Position numbers and translations under genes: made by a program
In this document: piece after piece, positions 45,691 through 57,408 of the stretch
Position numbering within the stretch: the first letter of the stretch is position 1
Layout: each line of letters begins with the position of its first letter
Source: Morinoia aosen
Taxonomy: Eukaryota > Arthropoda > Malacostraca > Amphipoda > Talitridae
NCBI GenBank assembly: GCA_030386875.1
Contig: CM059567.1
Coordinates: 51,754,020-51,818,019, forward strand
Direction: 5' to 3'
Length of the DNA: 64,000 nt
The notes under the pieces: model-generated
Told to the model about the DNA's origin: nothing
The model's input: only the letters and a program-made list of their open reading frames with translations
The model's database searches: none

Positions 45691-47553
45691 CTCGTTAGGC
45701 CTTGACCAGTCAAGAAGTAGCGAAGTGTGCTGGATGCGAGGATTAAATAAGGTGTCCAATTAAGGGTCGAGGCTTGAGTCACCTGACCGCGACAGGTAGC
45801 TGGTCTATAGCGAGCGGTGCGCCAGACAGGGAGGAGTCGTTGTGTCTCAGATGTTCAAATCACCACCGCCTGATTCTATTGCTACATATCTCACCTCCTT
45901 TATGACTAAACGAGAATGCTGAAAACTCGGAGTAGATGTTAAATTTTGACTGAATGAAAAAAGATCACTATGCCGAAGAGTCAAGTTCAGCCTGGGAATT
46001 GAATTTGCATCGTTTGAAGAAAATTTGAATCCTGTGAGAGGTAATTCGAATGATACAAGAGCTGTATTATCTTTGCATCCATTTTCTCAATTTTAAAAAC
46101 AGCTTTACAGCTTTTTCACAGGAGTAAAATTGAAGACCTAGTCATGAACTTTACTAGTTAAATAATCAGATGAAGTATTTGAGTCAAATTAATGAATTGG
46201 GCAAAATAGCTGCTTATTCTCTAGTTCTTGATATTGAATGAAATGACCATCTGAACAAGTAAATGACGCTGCGAACCCCTAGACGAAAATTAAACTTCAA
46301 TAGAAGAGTCAAAATAGAAGTTACTTAGAATGGCCAAAGACTTTGAACATTGGCCATTCAATGTTAAATCTGAACCACTTTTTACAGACAAAATTGTCAG
46401 AATCCATCAAATCAGTTAGCAATTCTTGCAAAATGCACACGAAACGTGAATAGTGACATCGAGAGATCTGTTGATTATTAAAAGTATCATCGTCCATGAA
46501 ATAAATTTTCAAAACAAGTACACCCAAAAGCGTTGTAGTCCATTGGGAAGAACTCACGATGCTATGTGTACTGCTAAGACAACGTAAAATATTAAGAAAC
46601 CCGAGGCACATCTGCCGTTCTTGTATACATCCACTAAGCGTTGCTTGCGTAGCTCGTCTTCAGAATCCTGACACGAGTGAAGCACCTCAGCAAGCACCAA
46701 GCCCATGCCGCGCAGTCGCCAGAGATGCCGCGCATTCCTCGGTCGAGATAAGAAAAACAAACCCAAGTGAACCCTCGCAGTCAGGCTCGGACCTTCAGTC
46801 GCTCCCCCACCACCAACACTTGTTCGGTTCATGAGACACGAGCAAATGCGCTGTTTTCACAAGGTCCTGCAAACCAGCCGAAGATGTTCTTGTAGAATAT
46901 TTAACGGTCGTGACTGAGGTGAAAATATTCTATGTATAATGTAGAAAATTTAGACTATGACGATTCTAATCAATAACCTGAAATGCTCACTTTTGATGAG
47001 TGTCAAGTGAACGGTTAAAAATATGTTCAATCATTCGGTAGCGATCTTGTTTGTTTGAAATGTCTCTTCGAAAGACAAATACACTAAAATTTGCAAACCG
47101 ACTCACTAGCGTAACGAATTGTAATTCATCACCGTTTTTTTCAAATGTCACTCAATATTTATTTTCTCGACATTTTTCAGACCTAACTCAATTTGATGTA
47201 AAGTATCGCTGTGACATAAGGTTGTTCACTTCTTCCCTACAGTTAGGAATGCAGAACAAACATCAGTGTGTGCTTCTTATCATAATATTTGCAAGCTATT
47301 GGCACAGAGACCAATTTACTATGAAAAAGTCAATGAAATCATGAGGAACAATCACACTTTCCCTCGTACGTCACAGGTTCTAAATTCATTACTACATACT
47401 TCAACTGATGAAAAAAATTCCAGTCATTTCAAAATAAGCCACATGCAGTGCACCTTGCAAATCTGCGTCAATATTCGTGAGAAATGGCACACAGCCCACA
47501 TCAATTGTTACAAGCACGTCTATTTATTTTAAGGCAGGAGTACAGGTTCTCAC
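45691..47553. other. Non-coding DNA with an unresolved open pocket
   Basis: 46559-46834 is GC-richer and open on both strands. The minus frame follows a pyrimidine tract and AG and reads an acidic-basic stretch, but its downstream donor is poor. The plus frame at 47051-47344 is unrecognised. No repeat is supported. Confidence 0.4.
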
Positions 47554-47716
47554 CCATGTGCGCCAGCTCAACAGGTCTCCGTTCCCCCACCGACGTAACC
47601 TTGAGTGACGCCTCCCGGGTTTCTTGTATTTGCTCTAACTTGACGCGAAGTCTAAAGTTACCGGGAGAGCTGCTCGGGACACAGAAATGTTGAAGCTCGG
47701 CGAACATGAAATTCAT
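47554..47716 (-). CDS. Candidate internal or first coding exon
   Basis: Minus strand: after a pyrimidine-rich tract ending in AG (47717-47718) an ATG opens a 54-codon frame with no stop, ending at ATGG|GTGAG, a good donor (edge 47554). The segment is GC-richer than its flanks and reads as a mixed-charge, soluble-looking stretch (for example K-L-E-Q-I-Q-E-T-R-E-A). It is 163 nt, so it would end in phase 1. I do not recognise the protein. It is the most protein-like unassigned segment in the window. Confidence 0.35.
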
Positions 47717-48544
47717 CTTAATAAATGTAAGGGAGAACGAAGAAAGAATGTTTTTCCGACTGAGTCTCGTGCAACACATGATGGACTGCGGTTTACAAGC
47801 AGCAAAGCTGAAATTTTAAAATGAAATATATGCGTTCCATCTGAAATTGAAGATTGCTTTGAAGTTTGACAGTGGGATATTAAGTCAAAACTTCATGGCG
47901 AGAAAATTACATAAATAAAAATTTCCGAACTGCAATTCTGAAATGGAAATATAGCTTAAAATATGATAATGTACATTAAAGCACCTTTATTGACATTGGA
48001 AAGTTACATAAAATGGAGAGTTGTCGAGTTTCACGCTCATTTATTGTTGCAAAAAGATCAGCATAAGAAATTAGCTGGACGAAATGTACAATTAAATGAA
48101 AAGTGTAAAAAAATCGAGAGTCAATTTTATGATTTAAAAATATCGTGTAATTGAAACTGAGCCTCTTTGCTCACGAGTGTATTGTGAAAAATGGCTTATA
48201 GCTGAACAAAAAGATTAATCCCTCAAGTATTATTGCACTAAAATTTGTTCTTGTGACTATTCCTACATCAAAGACACCGCGATAATTCTAAAGCCCCATA
48301 GAAATACGCAGGAAAAAACCTAAGTTTGAAGCGAACGCAGAATTTTATTTCTCAGTAAATCTGGAACAAGGTTATATAGGCATACAATATACACGGCTAG
48401 AACGATGATACAGATATTTGAAGGCTGCAAACTAAAAGAGTTGTTGAAACATGATTATGTTTTCCTCAGAAACATCATGTTTCTCGGCGATTATGATGTA
48501 CATTACCAAAGCACACGAAAGCAACTGATAACTATCTCTTGAGG
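47717..48544. other. Non-coding DNA, nothing recognised
   Basis: A Lys-rich open frame at 47963-48154 is unrecognised. Confidence 0.4.
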
Positions 48545-48585
48545 GACTTCAAGGCTCTTGCTTGTGCTTGAGATACGCCAGCCCG

Positions 48586-48700
48586 CATGAGAAGGCTCGT
48601 AATCAAGCACAAACTATATCAGCCTCTCTATATCAGACACCCGGCACGCATGAGAAGGCTCGTAGCCAAACAGCGTGTGCGAGAAGGCTCGTAGCCACAG
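48586..48700. repeat. Short irregular tandem repeat
   Basis: 'gagaaggctcgta' occurs three times (48590-48700), partly with 'gcatgag' before and 'gcca' after, at irregular spacing. Confidence 0.65.
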
Positions 48701-50794
48701 GCAACATTCATGGTCAACAAACCCAGAATCAAAAAATAATGTTAATTCAAAACGAAGAACTAAGACAATGCGTAAAATAACATAACCCAAAGGCCGGTCG
48801 AGCAGAACAGTGCGAAGAAGCAGCACTCGCTATACAGTGACTTGGCGCGTTGCATACGCGGCTAGTCAGCAGCGTCAGCAATTATGAGATTTGCGTTAAG
48901 TTGAGAGCTGACGTGCCGACAGCTGCTCGGATCACATGACAGCTCTGCAGACTTAATAAGCACTCTTTGACCGGCCTCCAAACAGTCGTGTTATCTTCCC
49001 AAATTAGCCTTCGAAGTTTCAAGGCAGCGCGGCAAAACTCACAGCGTCATCTCTGCATGTCACGCGTCGATGATAGTCAGAGCGCTTTAACTGCCAAGAT
49101 TCCTGCTCGCCAAAAAAACAACACTCCGAGGCCGCTGGTAAAACTTTAAAACAAAAGTTAATATCATGCATTGGAGTATGATCGTATGCTTAACATATGG
49201 CTCTAGTCCCAAGAAAATCAATCAAACATCGCATGATCGAGCGTTCTTTAAAAGATTGTCTAATCATGAGAAAAACGTTTATAAAGCGTGTATTCTAATA
49301 ACTAGAGCATTAAATTTTTTATGAAGTAACTCAAAATGAGACAATTACTACGTAATTGAGATGTCCGTTATCTCTCTTACACCTTCTATCGCGCTAGAAG
49401 GTGAGAGTAATTAATGTACGTAAAAAAAGTCTCCTGCGCTGACAGTGACAAAGGCCGCTACATTTTGAAGGTCCTAATGAATGAGATAGGGAGCCTGTCT
49501 ACGGAAAACGAGTTTGTCTTGCATGCCTCATAAGGTAATTAAAGAGATCTACGAACGCTCTTATCAAAGAGCAATCTTCAAGCGAAACTTAACCTCTGAT
49601 GCCAACCAAAAAAAATGAAAAACATTGTCATCCACGATACTGAGCTTTCAGTAATCGATGAGCTAAACGAAAATGGTCTGCGTGTGTGGATAAAAAAGGT
49701 GAAGTGTGGGAGCATGTGTTAACTCCCTTTTCAGGACGCACTTTTGTTTACTTCGTACACGTTTAATTATCAGGCTGTAATATGTGTTAACTTTCAAACT
49801 ATAGCTGGTGCCTACTTTCAGGGTACAATTTATACATTTCGATGGTTACTTTCAGCCTTATAAACTAGGGTATTTTAAACAATTTTGAAAGCCGATTCAA
49901 CCGCTTTGATGAACATTATTTGTCATTAAATAACTAAGCATTAGAGAAATTTATGTTATGCTTTGCTAAAAAAGTATCCGAAGCTCCAGCTGTCGAAGGC
50001 GAATCAATAATTAAGAAAACTACTAGGCATTAAAAATCTACAGCCAGTAAAATAATTAGTCTAACAATACAACAGCAGTTCCTGTCAACAAGTTTTTTCA
50101 TAATAATCAGACGACGAAAATGTTTTTTGAGTAAAATTTAAATCACTGAAAAGTGCATCAACGAATAAAACCCAATGACTAAATTCTTTAGCACTCGAAA
50201 ACGCCACTTATTTACGTTTTTAAAAGTAGGCAATTGATTGCCGTCGTTACATGGTACACTATAGCAATACAGTGTGCTGTATGTAAAAAACAAACAAAAT
50301 ACATTGAATTCCAAGGCAGATACACTTGGATTTGCGCGAATTTCAACGTGCTATAAATCGCAACGTGTCTTTAAACTGTGCTCTTACGTATTTCATCACT
50401 AAGAAGGGGCGTTGTATGCTAAGTTTATGCAGATTGCTCTCTGGTCTCATTATGCAGATATACACAGAGGCAGCACTACTGTTTGAGAGCACAAGTATTG
50501 CTAAATAGCTCAATTTTTTCGTTGATTGCTATTTTGAGCCACACTAAAAATAACTCATATACAAATCTATTTCCATTTCAATTTCAATCTCTATATCAGT
50601 TTTATATTCTAGTATCAGTGCAGTGAGTTATTCACGAACGTAGGTAAAAATTGTATTCCTAACGGTAAAATCAACACACAAATAATGACGATCATCAAGT
50701 TATAAGATAGCAACAATGTTCGGCTGCTGATGCTACAACTCTACCATCAACTTTAGTCCATATACAGTCGTGTGTTCGTAGGAGAGATTAAATT
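48701..50794. other. Non-coding DNA with one small hairpin
   Basis: CACCTTCTA-tcgcgc-TAGAAGGTG forms a 9-bp perfect foldback at 49380-49403. Otherwise nothing is recognised. Confidence 0.45.
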
Positions 50795-51111
50795 TTACGA
50801 TAGTTTAAGCCTCCATAACCACAACCGCGAGTGGTCTTAACAGAGAAAGAAGCAAGGCACCATTTAGTATGGAAATAAGTGAGCGGGCAATCAATGCCCA
50901 AATTGTATACGTACGCTCTGCAAATAGAAACAGCAGGATAAACAGAAGTTTATAAAACAGAATAAAACAGACAGTAGTGAACTGAAAAAATGATGGTCAA
51001 TATAAAACAAAGGAATACTATTTCAACGAAAGGAAGGTCTGTCTAAACTTCAGCTCTGACCTTCACATCTTTTCCTTAGAATGCAATGGATGTATCCTCA
51101 TGTGGGGAGGA
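50795..51111 (-). repeat. Family A retroposon, diverged
   Basis: Left end 'acgatagtttaagcctccataaccac', middle 'gcaccatttagtatgg' and 'gctctgcaaatagaaacagcagg', right end 'gtatcctcatgtgggg'. The segment between the tail-proximal body and 'gacagtagtgaac' is shortened. Confidence 0.8.
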
Positions 51112-51333
51112 TGTTCGCGCTCCCATGGCATCAAAACTTATGGTGATAAATTATTTGAACAACACATCGGGCATGCAAGATGTGGGCAGATTTGATCCTG
51201 TTACGAAAAAAAAAAGAAATAAGGGAAAAGCATAAATTAGAATATGTCAAACGCTGAAACTGAATGCACTAAATACGTTTGGAAGAATTACTTTGCAGGA
51301 ATCGTTAAGGAGCTCTTCGTTTTTACGGCTTAG

Positions 51334-51561
51334 TTAACACTCAGACCGCAACATGCACCACCGGTGGCCACGGAGGGGATTTTCATAATGCTGCTGACTG
51401 ACTAGTAGTCACTAACTCAATTTTCATAACTACTTAAAGCTAAATGAAGGCATGATCCACCTAATGTTCGTTATTTTCAAAATTGCTCACTACAATTAAC
51501 TTTAATTAATTTTGAGTTGAATATTGAACTTCAGTTTAACCCATTGCGGTTAAAGTGTTAA
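51334..51561 (-). mobile_element. TTAA-flanked MITE, family 1 copy E
   Basis: Reverse-orientation copy, TTAA at both edges, 228 bp. Reads 'ttgagttgaatattgaacttcagtttaacccattgc' towards its right edge, the reverse complement of the family head. Only a remnant of the CCGG palindrome (ACCACCGGTGGCC) persists. It resembles copy A more than copies B and D. Confidence 0.82.
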
Positions 51562-52053
51562 GGACGATTTTTCGAGGCACTCCCCTGGAGTGAGTAAGCA
51601 AGAAGTTGAGAGGCGCGTGAGTATGAGAACCACCGCCGTGCGAGCGTAATTCAAACCGACTAGTTCGCAGCCAGCGCAGGTCCGAGCATAAATTTTGGCA
51701 GACAAGCGCGGCATATCAGAGTGCAGTCGTTGCGTTAATGGCGTGCCCAAAATCCACCGAGCGATAAAGAGCAGCGATTGCGCCACGAGATGATAAACTC
51801 GGCACAAAAATGCCGCCCTTGCACTATGCAAGCGTATGACGTGCACGTCTCATTATTATGCTGAGGACGAGGATGTAGGCGGTGGGTTGACATTATCATG
51901 ATGGATGTGCGTAAGTGAGGTGCAGCCGCAGGCCTCACAGGTGCTGATCTAATCAGGCGCCCTGTTGAGTTAAGCAGCCCGAGCTGCGCGCACTAAATGA
52001 GCGCAAGTCCAGCCATGCTAAGGGGCACGGTAGCCATGGAGGGTGCGAAGTTT
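51562..52053. other. GC-richer non-coding or UTR-like DNA
   Basis: GC-richer than average. A plus-strand 'ATGATGGATGTGC|GTAAGTGAG' at about 51899-51919 gives a consensus donor just after an ATG; with nothing else to support it, this is only a note. Minus frames here (51550-51846, 51735-51938) are unrecognised. Confidence 0.3.
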
Positions 52054-52183
52054 GCTACAGAGGCTGACGTTTGGTGGAGAAGTGGAATGATGAAATGAAG
52101 TGTCTTTACTACCAAATCGCTACAGAGGCTAACGTTTGGTGGAGAATCGGAATAATGAAATGAAGTGTCTTGATTACCAATTC
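52054..52183. repeat. Two-copy 65-bp tandem duplication
   Basis: 'gctacagaggctgacgtttgg' at 52054 and 'gctacagaggctaacgtttgg' at 52119. Units agree to 'accaa' with few changes. Confidence 0.9.
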
Positions 52184-53473
52184 TACAGTTAGCAAGCCAC
52201 TGAGTCTTCAGCAGACCACAAGCTATGGTTATCTTGTTTTCCTGAGGTCACTCAATGAAAGCTAAACAAGTTTACGCTCACACGTTCGGTAGCTCCAAAC
52301 CTGCCATTCAAAGAAGACGTGTCGCTGCTCTTCTCCCTCACAACCGAGCAGATGACTCTATGAACTGCCTTTGAAAAATGAGCAACATGCACAATAGGAA
52401 GTAATTAAGTGGTATCTAAATGAATAAAAAAAAAACATACCACAACGACCCGAACAGTTTCCGTTCATTTTATTTAGTATAACTAGTAAATAGCACAACT
52501 GGTTAATTGTGCTGGCGATGCAACCTCATAGCGAGGGACTCCAAACTTTATCCTTTTCGTGCATACTAAGCGAACTAAAAATTTTTGACAAGGGCTGGCA
52601 ACTGCACGAGACATTCGACGCTCTGTGTAGGAAGGAGCATATAATGTAAGCAATAATATTAAGACCAACTCACACACTGAAATAGCAGTACACCGCCTGA
52701 GATTTTAAGAGCTAAGCTCATTTGTTTCTCCTGAGCCAACTGGACAATTAGACCACGCGTGTTCCAGTGTGCAGTGTGTACGTAGCTTATTGCACTCTCG
52801 AGTGTATGCAATTTTGCAAGCATTGAAGTAGAAATATTGAGCGGCTACTCTTGCACTTGACGATCATTGGAGCAAATAACAAATATCTTCAGTCCAATTG
52901 CATATAAGTTTATGGTTATTTGCACTACACGTCATGAAGCAACTCGATGGAGGAAAAAAACAAGGAAGTGCCTGGATTTCTTGAGCATCGAGTCTCCAAA
53001 CAACAGTTAGCATTACGTATCACTATACTTCTATAATACTATAAAATATGCCTTCGAGTTGGTTGGACCAGACAGACCTGGACATTATCTTGGCTTATTC
53101 CCCAAAGGGAGCTCAAGCCCACTTCTGCGCAGCGCTAGTCCCCGAAGTACGTCGAAGAACAATCCTCGACAACAATGTTAAAAGATCTCTTTCTTCGCTG
53201 GTGAAAGAGACGCCACACTGCCCACAACCAGCGTCTGTACGTATTTTGTGTTCCCGACACCGCCCTCACTGTTTGTTGTCCCTCGGTGCGCAATGCAAGC
53301 AAGACCCAAGTATCGATGGCACTAACTCTTTTAACGCCACCTAAAAACTATACGGTTCTTTTGAAAAATAGCCGCATTGTATCGTATTTTTTTGTGAAAT
53401 TTACAATGTACACAATTTACAAATTGTTTCATTTCTTACAAAATTTACAAAATAAAATTTACAATTTAAAATT
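52184..53473. other. Non-coding DNA with an unrecognised open frame
   Basis: A plus frame at 53048-53344 (98 residues) is GC-richer than its flanks and open, but I recognise no family, and the nearest donor-like site (TCT|GTACGT) is weak. A (AAAATTTACA)-like AT-rich stretch follows at 53395-53470. Confidence 0.4.
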
Positions 53474-53624
53474 CCCTAATGTGTTCTGTGAAGTTCTCTG
53501 CTGAGTGGCATTTCCTTCCTTAATCTGATATGCGTTCCTATCTGATGCCAGTGCGAGTTTATTGGTGACGGCTGTAATAACGGTAGTATGAGTACATACA
53601 AAAACGCTGACGTTAAGGGGCTAA
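53474..53624 (-). mobile_element. TTAA MITE family 2, truncated copy
   Basis: Reverse complement of the left two-thirds of the element at 59284-59511: 'gacgttaaggggctaa' matches the start, 'aataacggtagtatgagta' the body, and 'ccctaatgtgttctgtg' the point where it breaks off. The other terminus is missing. Confidence 0.75.
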
Positions 53625-54859
53625 TCTTCCGAGAACTCTTCTTTCTGAACAATGTTCAAATTTCTTACACGACCATACCTTTTTTCGAGCATCAGTGTTT
53701 TTATTTCCTCAAAGAATCGTAACGCGTACTTCGATGAGCAATAAATCTTCCCAGGATTGAAGAAACGATCGTATTTTCCAAGAACCGTTGCATGGAGAAT
53801 CCACACGTCCAAAAAAGAGCGTTTGATCTACTTATCCAGTTACCGAGTCAATGCCAAGCCAAGCAACTGGTCTTACATGGCGAGCTAAGCAGTAAAAGGT
53901 TAAGTAACAACAACGAGCTATTGACCGTTCATTGCTACGAAGCTTAATCCCAAGATTGATTAGCTCCCGTTTTGAGTTGCAATCAGTAGAGCAGGATTTA
54001 GTAAAGCGTGACCACAGAGGGCCCGTTTTTCAGGACCTTAAATCTCAAGGTCCTCACTCATAATGTGCAAAATAAGAGCACAATTTAAGCGTAAAGTATA
54101 TCATAGAGGACTTTATTACGCAGTACTAGTATTAAGAGCTCTTCCTCGCGTCTCTAAAAATCAACTTGGAAGGACTTATTGAATTCGTTTCAATGCTGTT
54201 TACAAGACTATGAGGCCTGAAATATTTTTTTCATCGACACGTGATACTGTACGTTAGAATTCATAAAAAATCATTACTGAGAAATTTGATTTGGGGAGAC
54301 AAGGTCGAAGAAACCTGAATGCTAATCGTCATAAAATGCACAGAAAATACGATGAAAGATGTATAAGAATATAGATTACAAAATTTATCAGCGACATAAC
54401 TCATTTACATTTTACATATAATAAAAGTTATTCAGTAAGCGGATGGGGATCTAAAATTATAAACTGCTCTTGACTCACCCAACAATAGCAGCGATTGCCA
54501 CAGAGGATTTTATAAATATGAAAATTATCCGAGTGACATGGTTTGTATTTTGGTACTCCAGGTGTCACGGAAATTTCGCGGGAGTATCCCGGAACAAACA
54601 AAAACACTACAAAGCAGCAGGTATCGTTAGTATTAGAGAAAATGCTCTCGTACAATTATTTCATAAATCAAATTTAAAGAAAGAATTTCACTTCTTTTAT
54701 CTATTAAAGTCAGAGTAATGTTTAATGCATTTTTAACCGTATTCGTGATTTAAACAAGTTACAGAACAGACTAGAGTTGAAAATTCAAAATTAATCGTCG
54801 ATGTCAAGGAGACGCATGGCCCGGGCATGCGCCGGAAGAACATCAGAAGCGCTCGTTAG
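53625..54859. other. Non-coding DNA, nothing recognised
   Basis: Minus frames at 53621-53812 and 54428-54655 and a plus frame at 54470-54718 are unrecognised. Confidence 0.45.
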
Positions 54860-55140
54860 ATTAGATTATAAGATAGCTTAAGCCTCCCTAACAACATCAA
54901 AGGTTGAAAGAGTGGAAAGATAAAGGCACAATTTAGTATGGCGTTTAGGAAACGTGGAATATGTGCACAAGGTGTGTTCCCACGCAAGATCGCTTAAAAA
55001 TGGAAACCATGCTTAGGAAAGAAGTTCATGAAACAAGATAAAAAAATTTGAACCAAAAAAAATGATCTTTAAAGAAAACAAAAAACGATTTCCATTCCAA
55101 CAATAAAGAAAGCTTTCCTAACTTTCAGCTCGCTACCCAT
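54860..55140 (-). repeat. Family A retroposon, right end missing
   Basis: Left tail 'gttagattagattataagatagcttaagcctccctaac', then 'aaggcacaatttagtatgg', 'gtgttcccacgcaagatcgct' (long subfamily) and 'ctttcagctcgc'. It stops before the terminal hairpins. Confidence 0.82.
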
Positions 55141-55345
55141 ATGATTTCTTTTCAAGAAACAGGAATTTCCTTCTCTAGTAATTCAGGCATGCTTGAGAAA
55201 ATAAAATACCCGTATCATAAAGCTACCACTTCGATCTTCGAAATGCAAGTCTTCAGGGAAGTGTGTTTCACCATACAATCACGAGGTACACATTTACCCA
55301 GGGGTCCATCTAACGTAAAGGTTTCAGTTCTCAAATTTAGCGTGT

Positions 55346-55397
55346 TTCAGTTCTTTCAATTATAACGTAGTCAATCGTTATATTTGAAAGAACTGAA
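55346..55397. repeat. 22-bp inverted repeat (hairpin), 8-nt loop
   Basis: Left arm 55346-55367 ('ttcagttctttcaa...') and right arm 55376-55397 ('...ttgaaagaactgaa') pair at 21 of 22 positions around 'tagtcaat'. The short loop and near-perfect arms suggest a recent foldback or a precursor-like RNA hairpin. A partial 'tttcagttct' also occurs just upstream at 55322. Confidence 0.9.
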
Positions 55398-56224
55398 GGG
55401 CTCCAAGCATTCGATAGAAACAAATGAAGAGCCCACATCATGAGCAGTACAAAAAGTTCACATACAGCGCGCACCTCGAGCTTGCCATTAAAACAATATC
55501 GGCATTCCGCATCGCTATAAAAACCTTTCAGCACAATTAGCAGTCATTAACTGAGCTATGTGAAACTGCAAATTACAGTTCATGCATGCATTAGCGCTAA
55601 AAAAAACAGCCTACGCAATATAATTTAAAAACTTTGATATTTATTGGCCTAATAAAGCACTACAGGTTGAACATCCAGCCATGGGTCGCGGCAAAATACG
55701 TCAGCGTCGACTGAGTGTTAAATACACTACATCTTTTGCGCCGGCATTCAGTACAAACTACCTCCGCTTAAATAAAGCCCACCCGTGTAATGGGGCACAA
55801 AAACTGGCTTTCCAAATCTCATAAAGAGCAAACTGTCAGGACGGTTTTTTGCCGAGCGCTATCTCCAAATTTAGGGATAGTAATAATGAGCTCAAACTCA
55901 ACTGGCAAGACATAAAAACAATAAGTTAAGGCAGGTCCACAAAATTTACGATCGGGTAAAAATTCCGCAAGAAGACACCTTCACAAACGAACTCAGATTC
56001 ACGTGATCAATGACAAACGGACTATGCATTTGAAAATGTTGGGTATGGTAATGCGGGGCTGAAGTCGCCACACTCACACATGGCGCACTGGACACGAGAT
56101 ATTTTGCCAGCAAATAACAAAAATAGCACATCAAGAACAGAATTATCTGTCATCGTTTAAAATATTATCCACGTGGCGTAGTGTTGGAAATAGTTAAAGC
56201 TGTTCCTGCGAGTGTGTTAGACCG
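55398..56224. other. Non-coding DNA, nothing recognised
   Basis: Open frames at 55337-55534 and 55946-56134 (minus) are unrecognised. Confidence 0.45.
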
Positions 56225-56505
56225 GAAAAGTGAGTTCAAGCCTCCCTAACCACATAAAATGTGTTCCCAAGTGAGGAAGTAACAGCTGGCTGGAATGTGA
56301 AATGTATCCGCGCTATAAAACAGCAAGGGTGAAAAAAATTTATGAAAAGCGCTAAAAACCGAAGTAATGAAAATAATAAAAGTTCCGCTATAGGGACGGC
56401 AGTGAATAAAAAAAGAAGACCCACAACAAAACAAAGGACCAAGCGAAACGCCGTGAGGGCATCAATTCCCAAAAATACATCAGCGGCATCTCCTGAGGGC
56501 TCATA
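56225..56505 (-). repeat. Family A retroposon, diverged and shortened
   Basis: Left 'gttcaagcctccctaaccac', 'gtgttcccaagtgaggaag', 'cgcgctataaaacagcaagg', 'gggacggcagtgaat', right 'atcaattcccaaaaatac' and 'tcctgaggg'. Internal blocks are lost. Confidence 0.7.
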
Positions 56506-56794
56506 CGAGTGTTTACGAACATACTGCTTTAAAAAATTTATTTCATCGAAAGCATAATAGTATGATTTTATTCCAAGCTTTCTGAATAGTGTTTCCACAG
56601 TAACGTTAAGCTACGAAAAGCAAAAACTTAAAGAAGGGAGTATGAATAAGTGAAGCAGAGAAGGTACTAGAGTTAGATATCGATTCCACTCACCTCGCGC
56701 CCCCATCTTCACAAAGTGAGAACGTCAAAAAATGCGAGTTTAATTAACAGGAAAACGATAGACCCTAACCTTTAATTCAGTGAAGATTATACTA

Positions 56795-57142
56795 GATTAG
56801 TAGTTAGCGTAAGCTTCCCTATCCACCACAAAGGCTTTCCAAAGAGAGGAAGGAGGAAGTCACCATTTAGTATGCAGTTAAGGGAAGACGGAATCTATGC
56901 AGATAGGGCATAGAAGCAGTAAGTTGAGAAAGAAGATAATAAAACAAGATCAAAGTCGAAGAAGAATGTAGTAGGTGCTGAAAAACAGGACACCAGTGAA
57001 CCGGAAAAGGGTGGTTCTTAACATAAGGAAAACATCTTATTTCAACAAAAATAAGGCCTACTTAACTCTCAGCTAAAGCCCTCATATTTTCCCCCTGGGA
57101 GCGCTAGTTCCCATCTATACAACAGTTGGATCCCCCTGAGGG
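56795..57142 (-). repeat. Family A retroposon, short subfamily, near full length
   Basis: Left 'tagattagtagttagcgtaagcttccc', middle 'gcagatagggcatagaagcagtaag', right 'gggagcgctagttcccatctatacaacagttggatccccctgaggggg'. Flanks 'gtgaagattat' and 'gtgaagaaatca' may be a decayed target-site duplication. Very similar in layout to 39791-40140. Confidence 0.88.
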
Positions 57143-57156
57143 GGTACGTGAAGAAA

Positions 57157-57408
57157 TCATCTACACGTTCACGGTACGCTACAACCATTTTCAACCTCTC
57201 CTCCATCATTGACCGAGCCCTCGGCTTTATGTATTTCTCCATTTACCCATACAAAACACAAACACACTTTCTTTGCATTCTCTATTATTTTACAAAATTT
57301 AGTTTAATTGAATTATTTTTAAAATTATCAGGTACTTCAATTATTTACCCACGATTACATAACTTTTTACCCTCAAGGGGTAAATTGACACGTGGTTCAG
57401 AACCTCTG
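57157..57408 (-). mobile_element. hAT-like non-autonomous element fragment, inverted relative
   Basis: The reverse complement matches 9813-10140: terminus 'gtgtagagcagaggttctg', 'ttaccccttgagggtaaaaagtta' region, AT-rich core and 'ccgagggctcggtcaatgatggagga'. It lies directly beside the family A copy. The opposite terminus is not visible. Confidence 0.5.

Noticed and set aside
46554..46834. Gene in the GC-richer pocket open on both strands
   Set aside because: No recognisable protein, a weak donor, and equal openness on both strands suggest composition rather than coding.
53048..53344. 98-residue plus-strand protein
   Set aside because: No family recognised, no convincing splice sites or promoter; kept only as a note in the regional entry.
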